Assembly: GCA_946999385.1 (NCBI GenBank)
Contig: CAMQCZ010000012.1
Span: forward strand, 1 to 57,036
Reading direction: 5' to 3'
Length of the DNA: 57,036 nt
From: an uncultured Lachnoanaerobaculum sp.
GTDB lineage: Bacteria > Bacillota > Clostridia > Lachnospirales > Lachnospiraceae
Position numbers and translations under genes: made by a program. The notes beneath the pieces are model-generated. The model was not told the DNA's origin and searched no databases. It saw only the letters and a program-made list of their open reading frames with translations. Shown one piece after another: positions 8,724 to 20,600 of this stretch (position 1 is the stretch's first letter; each line of letters opens with the position of its first letter).

Positions 8724-9086
8724 AAATTAATTTTATATATAGCTATAAGGCTTTAGTATTGAAAGGATAAGCTATAAAATATACAAAAATAAAGTTTTTA
8801 TAAGAAAACAAATATAAAATTTGCGGGGGGGGGTATGCAATATATCTATGAATAGTCTAAAATAACTTAGAAAAATTATTTGTTTAGCTTATATAAATGT
8901 CAAAAAAGCAAAAAAAATTAAAAAACATTTAAAATATGGCTAAAACTATTGAAATGTTGTAAAATCTATACAAAGTCGATAATAGGCTGAGAGTGGGATT
9001 TTATGCCTGCTTTATTAAGATATTATTAATTTTAGTTTGAATATCAAAGTTTATTAGATACAAAGTATTATTCAGGAGAGGTGGAT
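8724..9086. other. Intergenic region with a G9 homopolymer
   Basis: This 363-base AT-rich gap precedes the surface-protein operon. Its standout element is an uninterrupted run of nine G at 8825-8833, about 250 bases upstream of the first ATG. A TTGTAA...GATAAT pair near 8957-8983 is only a weak promoter candidate because its spacing is 15. I see no convincing RNA gene or terminator here. Confidence 0.5.
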
Positions 9087-10724
9087 ATGAAAAAAAATAT
9101 TATTAGACTACTCGTTGCAAGTGCTTCAATAACAGCTATTAGCACTATACCTTGTTTTGCAAGTGATTGGAAGCAGGCAGGAGAAAAATGGCAATATGAA
9201 TTAGAAGATGGCAGCTTGGCATCTTCAAGATTTATTCAAGGAGAAACAGGTCTGTATTATATCGGAGATGACGGTTATATGATTACAGACAGTCTTGTTA
9301 ATGTAGGAGATAATTATTATTATCTTGATAAAAATGGACGTGTGCTTACAAATTCATGGAAGCTTATAAGCGATAACGAGGGCAACTCTTATTGGTATTA
9401 TTTTGGAGATAATGGCAGAGCTTTTAGGAGCGGCTCTAAATTTTATCCAAAGAAGATAGGCGACAAAAGTTATGCCTTTAATTTTGAAGGTAAGATGTTA
9501 AAGGGATATATAAATGAAAATGGAGAAGTAATAGATGAAAAAGAAAATTTCTTTCCTTTTATGTCCGCAAAATATTATTTTGGAGATGATGGAGCTATGT
9601 ATACTTCATCATGGCTGCTTACAAATTCAACCCTTGCTCCGGATTTGAAGTCAAATGTAGGTATGAAGGACTATTCAAATTATGACAAGATATGGATATA
9701 TTTTGGAGAGGATGGAAAGCTTATCAGAGCAAGAAATGATGAAAAATCAAAAATTATAGAAATAAAAGGCAAAAAATATGCTTTTGATGAAAATGGTGTT
9801 ATGATACCAAGCTTTATTAAGTCAAAAAATAATATGCCTTCAAAATATAGTCTTGCTCACAATGATTCAGACGGCTCTCTTATACAGAATCGTTGGACTT
9901 GGGCAGTGCCTGCCGTTGATATGGTAAAGGATGAAGAGGATAGCAAGGATGAATTTGACCTACTTGAATATTCATGGTGGAGAACAGACGAAAATGGTAA
10001 GCTGATTACAAATGGTATACATACAATTAATGGCAGAAAATATGCCTTTGATAAAGATGGACGTATGAAGGCGGGCTTTGTATTTATTAGAAATGGCAGA
10101 TATGTTGATGATTTTGATGTTGACCAATGTAGCAGAGAGGACTTTTTAGCTCAGGGCGATCAGGATGACAGAGGACTTTTGCCTGCTTCAGAAAGCTCAG
10201 ATCTTTATATATTTAATGCTGATGAATTTAATGACGGCTCAATGATGAGTCCCGGTGAATGTGTCATAAATCTAAGAGATAGTCAGGAAGTTTTTGGAAT
10301 ATCAAAAAGTGGAAAGGTTTATGGCAACAGATTTAGACTACAAAAGGTAAATAATAAATATTATTTTAACGGCCTAAGACTTTCAGCAAGCTCTGATATA
10401 GGATATGGAATAGTAGATATTGCAAAGGGAGCTGCCCGTGAATATGTAGTAGTAAACTCTAGTGGTAATGTAGTTAGGGGACGCAATAGACTGATAAAGG
10501 ATAATGAAGGCTATTATATAATTATTAAAAATAATAAATTTTTTGCAAGAGTAGGAGATGAGGATGCACCAAGATTGAGAAGAGGAAGATGGGTGCATTA
10601 TGATTCAGGCAAAAAAGGAATGGCAAGATATGGCGAGCCTGTAAAAGCATGGAATGAAGATGGAGCTGAGGATTTTGAAGATATGGAAGGCTTTAAAATC
10701 TTTGAGTATACTTATGCGAGATAA
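9087..10724 (+). CDS. Secreted cell-wall-binding repeat protein
   Basis: The 545-residue product starts with a signal peptide (cleavage probably after CFAS near residue 26). The rest is mainly degenerate glucan/choline-binding-type repeats such as YYIGDDGYM, YYYLDKNGR, YWYYFGDNGR, YYFGDDGAMYTSSW and KYAFDKDGRMKAG. Such repeats hold proteins non-covalently on the wall or bind carbohydrate. No enzymatic domain is evident. The ATG at 9087 is preferred over an in-frame GTG two codons earlier because AGGAG sits eight bases upstream of the ATG. It is the first of three surface-protein genes, with only 24 bases to the next. The ligand of the repeats cannot be told from sequence. Confidence 0.8.
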   Translation: MKKNIIRLLVASASITAISTIPCFASDWKQAGEKWQYELEDGSLASSRFIQGETGLYYIGDDGYMITDSLVNVGDNYYYLDKNGRVLTNSWKLISDNEGNSYWYYFGDNGRAFRSGSKFYPKKIGDKSYAFNFEGKMLKGYINENGEVIDEKENFFPFMSAKYYFGDDGAMYTSSWLLTNSTLAPDLKSNVGMKDYSNYDKIWIYFGEDGKLIRARNDEKSKIIEIKGKKYAFDENGVMIPSFIKSKNNMPSKYSLAHNDSDGSLIQNRWTWAVPAVDMVKDEEDSKDEFDLLEYSWWRTDENGKLITNGIHTINGRKYAFDKDGRMKAGFVFIRNGRYVDDFDVDQCSREDFLAQGDQDDRGLLPASESSDLYIFNADEFNDGSMMSPGECVINLRDSQEVFGISKSGKVYGNRFRLQKVNNKYYFNGLRLSASSDIGYGIVDIAKGAAREYVVVNSSGNVVRGRNRLIKDNEGYYIIIKNNKFFARVGDEDAPRLRRGRWVHYDSGKKGMARYGEPVKAWNEDGAEDFEDMEGFKIFEYTYAR

Positions 10725-10748
10725 TAGTGAAATATATGGAGGTATTGT

Positions 10749-13700
10749 ATGAAAAGAAAATTTAGTAGGCTAAAGGCATTTACGGCAAGTGCTTTGGCAT
10801 TTGTTCTGGCCTGTCCGACTATTTCATTTTCGAGTTTGGCGAACCCACAAGATTATCCGACAGTATTAGAAAATGACAGTGATTTGATAGATGGAAAACC
10901 TAAAGGAACTGAAGTAAGAACACACTATTATGGTGGTAGCTTATCAGATGGAAGACCGGCTCCTGAAGCTAATGCAACAAATGCTACTATAAATAGTCGT
11001 GAAAATGTGGCACAAAGCTATGGAAATGGAAAAACAAGTGCATATAAATTTGGTTATATTAAGAGTGGATCAAGTGGTACTACAGTAGCTTGGAAATTTG
11101 ATATAAATGGTATATCAGATGCTTTTGACCCTAGTAAAGAACCTGAAAATGAAGAACAAGAAGCTTTTTATTTAGGTGATGCCGGTGCTGAAAATTCTGC
11201 TGATGATCATATAAAGCCCGGCTTGATGTCTGTATCTTATCCAGGATCAGCACCGGCCGGATTTATGACTACTGTATACTTGGGAAAAAATGCTCAAGAT
11301 AGCGGCTCAATAATTTTGGGAGATGGTATAAGTACTAAGAGATCTGAATTTACGGGAGATAAATTTAAGCCTGCTATAGATGGAGAGTGGAGAAATGGTG
11401 AAGTTGTAAAGGTTTTTAAAGACAATATTGATAAAAAATTAGAGCTTCGTCTTTCTATTAAGCCTTCATTGGATGGTAAATATATCTTAGCAGAATACAA
11501 GGTTCATAATTTATATGATGGAAATGATGTTGACAAGGAAGATGGGGAAATAGTCGATAGTGATAGAAAGGATACTGATAGAGGTCGTACTGTCTGGTTT
11601 GGTTCGGGTTCTGATATAATGATTGCCAACCATGATAAGGCTCCTGTATGGGCAACAAAAAAGGGAGAGCATACTGATAAAATAGAAGGTATACATGGAC
11701 AGTCAAGTGAGGGGGGAGATTATGTTTTGTCATCCTTTGACCTTATAACATATCATCCACAGCTTCCATTAGGTATAAGAAAAAGAGATGACAATGATAA
11801 TTCTAAGATTACTACTTATTTGAGTGAATATTCATCTTTTAGGAGCCATATGTATGATGATTTGGAAGATTATTCTTATATGGAAGGTGGTTCTCATAAT
11901 CCGGTGGACTCTGAAATTGCATTTTCGACAAGGTTTGATCTTTTACCTGGAGAAACTAAGACGGCAACATTTGCTTGGTCTATGAAAGGACCTACATATT
12001 ATGTAAATCCTACAGAAGGAAATGATGATAGTGGAACTGGGCATATGTCTAAACCATATAAAACCTTGAAAAAAGCTTTAGAAAGTATAGCCCAGAAATA
12101 TCTACGACGTGTTTATATACATGTGGTTGGTGATATAGAATTGGATGAAACACTTACTATTCCATCAGGTAAAGATGTTACGATTCAAACCACAGATTAT
12201 ATTAATGATCAAACTACAAATTCAAAAGTAAGTGCTTACCCTATTAAAGTTGATGGGGATAATGTTAGGAATAACTCAAAAATTATACAGAGAAAAGCCG
12301 GCTTTACCGCTCCTTTATTTAAAATTGCAAGTGATGCAGATCCTAAAACTGCACTTCGTTTTACCGACATCCAGTTGGACGGTAATGGTGCTAATGTTGA
12401 AGCGACAGCTCCTTTAGTAGAAGCTTCTGCCGGAACTGTAGATTTGCAAACAGGTTCTATATTAAAGAATAATAAGATAAAGGAAAATCCGGATACCACA
12501 CTTATACCTTCAGCAATAGATATAAAAGGCAGTGCAAACTTTTATATGAGTACAGGTGGGGTAGTTAAGGATAACAAGTCCGTGCTTGGTTCTGCAGTTA
12601 AAAAGGAGAGTAGCGGTAAATTTGTTATAGGCGAAAATAAGGTGCCTATGATATTTACTATTGATAAAAATACAAACAAATATAATAAGCCTGCAAATGT
12701 TGAATTGTCAGTATACAATAATGGAACAGGCTCAGCATATAATAATAACAATATAGAAGGCAAAGAAAATGAAATTACCGTTGTGGGAACGATGTCTTCA
12801 AAATCAAGAATCGGAGTCGGAACTACCAAGGCTCCAAGCTTTAAGCCTAATGGTGGAGGCTGCAATGAGATTCCTATTATAACCTATGAAGGAAAGATGG
12901 TACCATATGTAATGAATAACTTCCCTGTTGATAAAAATCCGGGACAGTGGCTTGTTTCAGGAAATAGGTATTTAAATCTTATGGGACAGGGCTTTACCTA
13001 TACAGTATCTTATATAGATTCAAAAATAGGTACCAGCCTTGCACCAAATGAGATTGAAACCCTGCCATCAGGATCTGTTATTGCAGCAGAGCCTAAGAAG
13101 TTTAACGACAAACAATATGTTTGTACCGGAGTAAAGATAGAGCCTGAAAGAGATGATGTAAAGGCTGACAGCAACTTTCATATTAATGCGGTTATGCCTA
13201 GCTCAAATATTTTTATAACATATGAATATTCAAAGAATGTTTTGGATGCAAAATTTATTGCTAATGGCGGAAGAACAACTATAAAGAATATTTCATATCT
13301 TGTTGGCGGAAGTAGTGATGCAAAATTCCCTATTCCTACAAAAATAGGATATACCTTTAAAGGTTGGTATCAACTGAAGGATATAAAAAAGACAGATAGT
13401 AATGAGATAGATGAAGAAAAAATGCAGGAAAAGGTCAATGAGTATGAAAATAACTCAAATGATAAGTGGGAATCTGCAGATTTTGAAGACCCTGATGGTG
13501 CTCCTCTTACCGAGCCTAGACCGGGCTTTGTACTTGGTGAGAAATATTATGTAGCAAAGTGGGAATTAAATGCAGATACCTACAGCTTTAAGCAGGTGCA
13601 TAGAAATAATAATAATTCTATGCCTATAACATTTAAAACTGAAGTAGAGCAAAAAAGATATAAGCAGAATTTTAAATCAAATACAATTAATATACCGGGA

Positions 13701-16700
13701 TATAAGCTATTTACATATAATATAGAGCCGATTGCAATTTCAGGAATGACATTTGATGATACAACCAAATCTTTTGCGGGAAATATGCCTCTTAGAGCTG
13801 TAAATGTTGATTATAAGTATAGAGTGGACAGTAACCAGAGATTTAATTTCAAAATTGAACATAAGCTAAAGAAAAATGGACATTTGGAAGATATGCCTCT
13901 AGGAGCTGCTTATACAGGCTCACGTATGGCGGAAACAGCTATAATGGCAGAGCCTAAAAGACTTGTGGGCTATGAGCTTGATAAAAATGCCTGTACAATA
14001 ACTTATCCTAACGATGGAACGGAAAATACTTATAAGTTGGACGCAAGCAACGGAAATGGTATAGCAAAGGAAAAAACCGGTTCCTTTGATGATAGCATGA
14101 AATTTAGCGGTAAAATGCCAAATCAGGATGTAACCATTACTTATGTTTATAAACAGCTTTCAGATTATGTTATTATAAAAAGATTTGTTGATATGGATAA
14201 TGATAACAAAACTATAGGCGATGTAGAGGCTACTCCATGTGATGCAGGCAATCCTGTTAATATACCATTTAAGCCTAAATATGGTTATGAATTTGAAAGT
14301 GCAAAGGAAAAACTAAAGTCTAATGAAACAGGGCTTGGTGGAAGCTTTGACGGTCAAGGTAATTATACAAATGGTACAATGAAAGAGGGTAATGCTATAT
14401 TTGTTTACTCTTTAAAGAGAGAAAAACGTAATCATTGGAAAGAGATAAAATATCAGGTTTCTACGGATCCTAGATATAATAAGGGACAAATAGACGGAAA
14501 CTGTGTATTTGAGTTTTTGACAAATGACGGCACTGAAGATGGAAATAAATTTGCTCATAAATTTTCAGATCTGCTTAATCTTGGCTTGGTTGCAAATGTA
14601 AAAGGAAATCCTGAGCCATATTATAAATTTGAAGGCTGGTATAAGGATAATGCTTGTACACAAAAGGTTTTAGCAAATGATACCTTTGCAACTGCCACAA
14701 CACTTTATGCAAAATTTGTAGAGGATCCTGCTTATTGGATAGATGTAGATTTTGATAGTAATGAGCATGGTATGGTAAACAATATTTCACATGAAAGTGT
14801 AAAGGGTAAACTTGAAAATAAACATTTACATACATGGAAGGATATTGATTGGAAAGATTTAGTTGAAGAAAATCTTATTCCAAGTACCACTCCTGAGGTG
14901 AATTATCAATTCCTTAATTGGCAATGTGATAATAATCCGATGGGAAATGGAGTAAAGCTTGAAAATGGAAAAACTTATTTTGCAAGCTTTGAAAAGGACG
15001 CTAATATTTGGGGTACAAGCTTGGGACATTTCAATCCTGTAGGCTTTGTCGATAATAAGGGCAAGGGCAAAATCAGAGTTGACGGTGTATACAAGGGCAA
15101 TACTTATATAGTAACTGATAAGTCCGGAAAAATTTTAGACAGTATTAAGGCTAAGGAAGATGGACACCTATATTTTGAAAATTTATATCCCGGAACAAAA
15201 TATGATGTATATGAGGCAGGCGGTGATGTAAATGTACAAAAGGGTGCAAATATAGAAGGAACACCTAGTATTTCAGAGAAAAAAGAAGTATTGATAAGGG
15301 CACTTGGACAAAATTATACACTTTCTATAGATCCTATAAATGAAGGAAAGACAAGAATAGTTGTAGATCCTGCAGATCCTGATTCTGAATATGCTATATT
15401 AGATAAGGATGGTAATGTTGTTTCTTATCCTGATGCTGACAATGGTTGGAAGAAGGTTAAAAATATAAACAATCCAAAAATAATATTTGACAATCTTGAT
15501 CCTAATGAGGAATATACTGTAGTTGCAAGAAAAAAAGGCGATACAACAAAGACTCCTATTGACAAGAAGGAAGAAGGAAGTAGGATATTGGTTGATCCTG
15601 GAGATAATTTTGAGCTTGCTTATTATATAGTAGAGACTGTTGATGGAAAAATCAAAACAGTACTTAGAAATTCAAATAATTCCGACTTAAGTGTAGGTGG
15701 AGCTTTGAATATATTTAAAGAAGCAAGACCTGGCGACCTGGTAAAGGTAAGTGCTGATGAAACTAAGGACGGTAGAGCCTTCAGTCATTGGGAAATTATG
15801 AATGGTACTAATTCGAATATTGTCGGAAAGATTAAAGACAGAGAGTTTGAATTTAGGATGGAGGACTCTAACCTTGTTATAAAGGCGGTTTATGAAAGAG
15901 CTATGGCAAGCCCTTCAAATGCTTTGGTTATACAGGAAAGCAGGGGAGCAGGGCTTGGAGAATTTGCTACAACGCCTGAAAGTATTGATAATCTGGAAAG
16001 AGAACTTACCGACGATAAGGATAGAGAGCTTATAGATGTAAATAAGGCTAAGGTTGAATATAAGATTGTATTTAAAAAGAGAAAGCCAAGTGCAGATGAA
16101 AAAAGGATTGCCGAGGATATTTCAAATTCTCATAGTAGTCATCAAAATGCATTTACTACAGCCTTTGCTCTTGAAATAATTCCTGAAAGATATGTTGACG
16201 GAAGAAAGGTTGATAGAGCAACTAATTCAGATGCAAGCTTGGATGCGGTTGTACAGCTTGTAAATAAAGATCTTGATATGCTTGATTATGAGCTTATAGA
16301 TGTAACAAATAATAGCAGAGTAGATTTGCCGGGTGATCTTGTAAAAGATAATGGTTTGTTTAAATTTACAGCCAATCTAAATCATAGTTATGTACTTACC
16401 TATTCAAAAGCATTTAAGGTAAGCTTCATTGATGATGTTGCCTCAAAGAACTTTAAAAATTTTGAGAAATTTTTTGGAGTTGTATTTAAGGTAAGAAAGG
16501 GTGAGGGTGTAGTTCAAGATCCTGCTCTCGGTTATAGAAATGTTCAAGGATATTTATCAGGGAATGAATATACTATGGACGGTATAGCAGAAATGCAAAA
16601 ACCTATTGAAAGGGAATTCGTTGATATTTATGGAGTTAAATATACCTTTAAAGGCTTTAGTAAAAATCCTTATCCAAAGGCTAAGCTCATATTTAAAGAG

Positions 16701-17636
16701 GATGCTACAATAAATAGAAAGACGGCATTCTATGCTTATTATGAAAATAATAAGAAGGATGTTGATAAGGCAAGGGTAGATTTGACTGATGAGATAACAA
16801 TAGCTCAGGGCTATGAATATAATCCTTATATTCTGCTTGATTCTCTTAATGATTTGAAAAATAAAATTAAAAAGGCACAGGATGTTCTCGCCTATGCAAG
16901 AGTTGAAGGCTATGTATATGATGAAAATGGTGGACTTGACAATGAGCATCTTGGAAGAATGGCTACTTATGAAGAATTAAAGCAGGCATTTGACGATTTG
17001 AAAAATTGCTTGGATGGATTGAATGAAGAAGCACAAAGAGGAAGAACTTCTTGGATAAATAGAACAGGTGGAAATAGCCAAGGAGGCAGCGGCTCTGTAG
17101 GTAAGGGTAGAGGAGATTCTAAGAGACCTCTTGAAGCAACACCTGAAAAATATTTTACACTTGGTGTGAACGGTTCTTGGCAGGTTGATCCTCTAACAGG
17201 CAAATATAAATATATTGTCTATGGAGGTATGCCTTTAAATAATACCTGGGGATTTATACAAGGTATGGATGAAAATGGAAATCCTATCCAAAATTGGTAT
17301 TACTTTGATGATAAGTCAAATATGGCTACATCTTGGATAAAGAATAAAAAGACTAATGCATGGTATTATCTGAGCACTGAGGCCGGTAAGAATAATGGTA
17401 GAATGCTTACAGCTTGGTTAAAAACAAGAGAAGGAAATACCTTGAATAAGGAATTTTGGTATTATCTTGATGTACAAAGTGGTGAAATGAAGAGAGGTTG
17501 GGTGCTTATAGGTGATAAATGGTATTACTTTGCACCCGGCAATATGCCTGACGGTCGTCCTGACGGTTCTCTATACACAAACACAGTTACTCCTGACGGA
17601 TATCAGGTTAATGAAAAGGGCGAGTGGGTGAAATAA
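10749..17636 (+). CDS. Giant multidomain surface protein with C-terminal wall-binding repeats
   Basis: The 2295-residue protein opens with a signal peptide (about residues 1-32, ending SSLANPQ). A beta-rich N-terminal domain leads to a right-handed beta-helix-like region (about 413-640) that starts TYYVNPTEGNDDSGTG, a pattern seen in pectate-lyase-like folds. MucBP/InlB-type beta-grasp repeats follow, with KIGYTFKGWYQLKD near 868 and YYKFEGWYKDN near 1292 as clear InlB signatures. Next come small beta-sandwich repeats (DSEYAILDKDGNVV), a helical segment (about 2004-2094), a Gly/Ser linker and wall-binding repeats (about 2135-2295) ending VNEKGEWVK. The ribosome binding site is TGGAGGT. An adhesin role is likely; the binding partner is unknown. 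Confidence 0.8.
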   Translation: MKRKFSRLKAFTASALAFVLACPTISFSSLANPQDYPTVLENDSDLIDGKPKGTEVRTHYYGGSLSDGRPAPEANATNATINSRENVAQSYGNGKTSAYKFGYIKSGSSGTTVAWKFDINGISDAFDPSKEPENEEQEAFYLGDAGAENSADDHIKPGLMSVSYPGSAPAGFMTTVYLGKNAQDSGSIILGDGISTKRSEFTGDKFKPAIDGEWRNGEVVKVFKDNIDKKLELRLSIKPSLDGKYILAEYKVHNLYDGNDVDKEDGEIVDSDRKDTDRGRTVWFGSGSDIMIANHDKAPVWATKKGEHTDKIEGIHGQSSEGGDYVLSSFDLITYHPQLPLGIRKRDDNDNSKITTYLSEYSSFRSHMYDDLEDYSYMEGGSHNPVDSEIAFSTRFDLLPGETKTATFAWSMKGPTYYVNPTEGNDDSGTGHMSKPYKTLKKALESIAQKYLRRVYIHVVGDIELDETLTIPSGKDVTIQTTDYINDQTTNSKVSAYPIKVDGDNVRNNSKIIQRKAGFTAPLFKIASDADPKTALRFTDIQLDGNGANVEATAPLVEASAGTVDLQTGSILKNNKIKENPDTTLIPSAIDIKGSANFYMSTGGVVKDNKSVLGSAVKKESSGKFVIGENKVPMIFTIDKNTNKYNKPANVELSVYNNGTGSAYNNNNIEGKENEITVVGTMSSKSRIGVGTTKAPSFKPNGGGCNEIPIITYEGKMVPYVMNNFPVDKNPGQWLVSGNRYLNLMGQGFTYTVSYIDSKIGTSLAPNEIETLPSGSVIAAEPKKFNDKQYVCTGVKIEPERDDVKADSNFHINAVMPSSNIFITYEYSKNVLDAKFIANGGRTTIKNISYLVGGSSDAKFPIPTKIGYTFKGWYQLKDIKKTDSNEIDEEKMQEKVNEYENNSNDKWESADFEDPDGAPLTEPRPGFVLGEKYYVAKWELNADTYSFKQVHRNNNNSMPITFKTEVEQKRYKQNFKSNTINIPGYKLFTYNIEPIAISGMTFDDTTKSFAGNMPLRAVNVDYKYRVDSNQRFNFKIEHKLKKNGHLEDMPLGAAYTGSRMAETAIMAEPKRLVGYELDKNACTITYPNDGTENTYKLDASNGNGIAKEKTGSFDDSMKFSGKMPNQDVTITYVYKQLSDYVIIKRFVDMDNDNKTIGDVEATPCDAGNPVNIPFKPKYGYEFESAKEKLKSNETGLGGSFDGQGNYTNGTMKEGNAIFVYSLKREKRNHWKEIKYQVSTDPRYNKGQIDGNCVFEFLTNDGTEDGNKFAHKFSDLLNLGLVANVKGNPEPYYKFEGWYKDNACTQKVLANDTFATATTLYAKFVEDPAYWIDVDFDSNEHGMVNNISHESVKGKLENKHLHTWKDIDWKDLVEENLIPSTTPEVNYQFLNWQCDNNPMGNGVKLENGKTYFASFEKDANIWGTSLGHFNPVGFVDNKGKGKIRVDGVYKGNTYIVTDKSGKILDSIKAKEDGHLYFENLYPGTKYDVYEAGGDVNVQKGANIEGTPSISEKKEVLIRALGQNYTLSIDPINEGKTRIVVDPADPDSEYAILDKDGNVVSYPDADNGWKKVKNINNPKIIFDNLDPNEEYTVVARKKGDTTKTPIDKKEEGSRILVDPGDNFELAYYIVETVDGKIKTVLRNSNNSDLSVGGALNIFKEARPGDLVKVSADETKDGRAFSHWEIMNGTNSNIVGKIKDREFEFRMEDSNLVIKAVYERAMASPSNALVIQESRGAGLGEFATTPESIDNLERELTDDKDRELIDVNKAKVEYKIVFKKRKPSADEKRIAEDISNSHSSHQNAFTTAFALEIIPERYVDGRKVDRATNSDASLDAVVQLVNKDLDMLDYELIDVTNNSRVDLPGDLVKDNGLFKFTANLNHSYVLTYSKAFKVSFIDDVASKNFKNFEKFFGVVFKVRKGEGVVQDPALGYRNVQGYLSGNEYTMDGIAEMQKPIEREFVDIYGVKYTFKGFSKNPYPKAKLIFKEDATINRKTAFYAYYENNKKDVDKARVDLTDEITIAQGYEYNPYILLDSLNDLKNKIKKAQDVLAYARVEGYVYDENGGLDNEHLGRMATYEELKQAFDDLKNCLDGLNEEAQRGRTSWINRTGGNSQGGSGSVGKGRGDSKRPLEATPEKYFTLGVNGSWQVDPLTGKYKYIVYGGMPLNNTWGFIQGMDENGNPIQNWYYFDDKSNMATSWIKNKKTNAWYYLSTEAGKNNGRMLTAWLKTREGNTLNKEFWYYLDVQSGEMKRGWVLIGDKWYYFAPGNMPDGRPDGSLYTNTVTPDGYQVNEKGEWVK

Positions 17637-20600
17637 TGAGAAAAAGTATGAAGAAAATAATAAAAAAATATATTTCAAGCTTACTGGTTGCAAGTATGGG
17701 ATTTTCCCTGCTTGCACCTGCCTTGGCTATAAATGCACAGGCAGAGGAAACAGATTTCCTTTCAAAGAGAGGAACAATAAGCTTTGATCTTGGTATTTAT
17801 AAGACCTTCAAAGAGCATGAGAATCAGACTAACGGCGAAAAATACTTGTTGGATCCTGTGCTTAAATATAATAAAGGCGATAAGAGTGAAGCTATGAAAG
17901 CTCTTGGTGTTGTAACTGCGCAGGAGCAAAAAAGAAGAAAGTACGAGGTTCTTTTTGCTAAAAAGGGTGATACAGATGAAAAGTATTTTAACGAATACAT
18001 AGAGGATACCGGTAAAAATAATCAGGATAAAAAATCTGTAAATATACCTAAGAACACTGTGGAGATGCCTTGGTGGAACTTTGATTGGAAGGATTTTGAT
18101 AGAAAAATAAGTGAATATCAAAGTTATACAGATGTTACAAGTATTCCTGTTCCGGATGTATATAAACAACCTGACTTGAAGCCTTGGAATGGTGTTAAAT
18201 ATTATTTTCCGGGATATGTTCTTGAAAAATGGTATGATAAAAGTGATATTACACAAACTCCTGTAAATAAGCTACCTTTGGAATTTCCATATGTGTCAAC
18301 TACATATGTTGCCAAATTCAAATCTGATGGATATAGATATACCTTGACAACAAGGCATGTTCCTGCAAGAGATGGTATTAATCCTCCTATCAATCATGTA
18401 GATGGGCATGAAAATGGTATAATTAATGATGATCCTTTGGAAGATGACAAGCAGGTGAAATTAGACACGGATCAATCTTATCAGATGAGACCTGTAAATA
18501 TACCGGGATATAAGGCAAGCTTGGATGACAGCGATATTAAGATAACTGATCCAAGAAGCGATACTCCTGATAAAAATTTTAATGTTCCGTATAATAGCTA
18601 TAATAAGATTTATGCTTGGACAAAAGATAGTGATAATAATCTTGGAGGACAGGTATTTAATAAAAATGTTGAAGCTACTTATAAATATGATGTAGATGAA
18701 AGCCAAAAATTTTATGTAATAGTTAAGCATATAAGAAAGGCACAGGATGGTAGTATTTTAAATACTACAGTAGATAAATATCCCTTTGCTGCAGAAACTG
18801 ATCTTTCAACAAAAAATATAGTGCCAAAGGCTGAATATATTAAGCCTAAAGAAGTGGGTGGGAAAGCTCCATATTTACTTGAAAAAGGAGTATTAGAAGG
18901 ACCTTTAGTTAAATCAGGAACTGTAGCTAATGAAAGCACACATTTATCAGGCTTAAAAGAGGTTGACGGTAAAAATTTCGATACAGATGGTAGGCTTATA
19001 GGTAAGATGCCTAACCAAAATGTAATTATAGAATATACATATAAGCCAAATCCTGCTTATAAGTTGAATATAAATGTCAGATATGAGGATGGAAATGGAA
19101 GATCTATTACAAAGAAGGTTTTAGAGCAAAAGAGAACTGACGGTGTAGATTATTATGAGCCTTTAGGAGTGGATTCCTCAGGTATAGTCAATGTATTATT
19201 AGCTCAAAATACTAAAACTAATATTCCTTTGCCTGAGCTTCAAGGGTATGAGGAACCAAATGTTGTAATTACATCTAATGTAACACTTGCCGGTACTGCA
19301 GAGAAAGATATGCCAAATCATATTCTTAAGCTTACTATGGCGAATACTTCTTATGACATTAAGGTAGTATATACACAAAAGGCACAGGATTTTGGTAAGC
19401 TGATTTTTGATACCGGTGATCATCTTAAGTTAAAATTTGATGACAGAGATTATGATCCTAATCAAGATTTTATATATTTAGCAAAGGACAGTGAAGGCAA
19501 TCTTATTATACCTAAAGAGATACATGACAATGAAGATATGCAGAAATTAAAGGTAGACAGTGATTTAGGTTATGATTTTGATGCCTTTTATGCACAAGAT
19601 GGTGATAAGGAAATACGTTTACTCGATGAAAAGAAATCATTTATTAATCAAGAGTCGTCTGTAGATGCATATGGGTTAAAGCCGATAAAGGGGGATACTT
19701 ATCGCCTAAGAGCTAAGGCTAAAAAAAGAAGTACGGATGTTAAAAAATGGTTTAATATTGAATTTGAATATAAGCCGGGAGAGAATAAGGATGTAACTGT
19801 TGATGATTATAAAACCAGTTTAAGCTTCTATCCTTATATTAATAATGAAGACGATGATATTACTAAGAGAGCTTTTAATTTAAAGGCTTTTAAAGAATTG
19901 GTAGACAACAAGGGAGAAGTAACTGCTGAACACGGAATAAAGATACATGTACCTTATGAAGGAGAAATGCCAAATATAGAAGTGCCTGAGCATTATAAGC
20001 TTAAGTGGTATGATGGGGATAGCGATAGAGAAATAGAAGAAAATGAATTATTATATTATGATAAATATTTTTATGATAGAAGATTTAAGCTGGTAGCCAG
20101 AGTTGTGAAGGATCAGCCATTACAGCTTACTAAGCCTGAAGCTACTTCTGCTATTAATACATATACAGGCCATATAAAAATGATAGTGAGTCAGCTTAAT
20201 CCCGATCCTTTAGTTCAATATGTTCTTACGGATGAATCAGGAAATGTTATTTATAAGACTACCTCGGAGAAGCTTGCAGAAGCTAAAAAAACTATTGAAA
20301 ATGAAAATATTATTCCGGGGAGAAAATACAAGCTCTATGAGATAGCACCTGGATATAAGGTTCATGGAAAGTTTATAGAACATGAAGACATTCATAAGTC
20401 AAAGCCTTGTGAGGTGCTTGCAAAAATTGCAGGGGATCCTATATTTTTGGCAAATGAAAATGATAAGGTGGACACCACCTTTGAAGATCTTCATCCGGGC
20501 ATGCAATATGCACTTAGGAAAAAGGATGGAACTCTTGTTAGTGATTGGCAAAGACCTCAAGATAAAAAGCTGACATTTAAGGCTTTGGATCCTGATGAGG

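Noticed and set aside
8739..8778. TATAGCT...AGCTATA hairpin after the aldo/keto reductase gene as a terminator
   Set aside because: The stem is short and AT-only in its outer part, and no T run follows.
8981..9020. GGCTGAGAG resembling part of a TPP riboswitch
   Set aside because: The rest of the conserved TPP core (the second pyrophosphate-binding arm) is absent, and the gene downstream is a surface protein.
16557..16949. 130-codon minus-strand frame inside the 2295-residue gene
   Set aside because: It is antisense to a well-supported coding region, with no ribosome binding site or recognisable domain.
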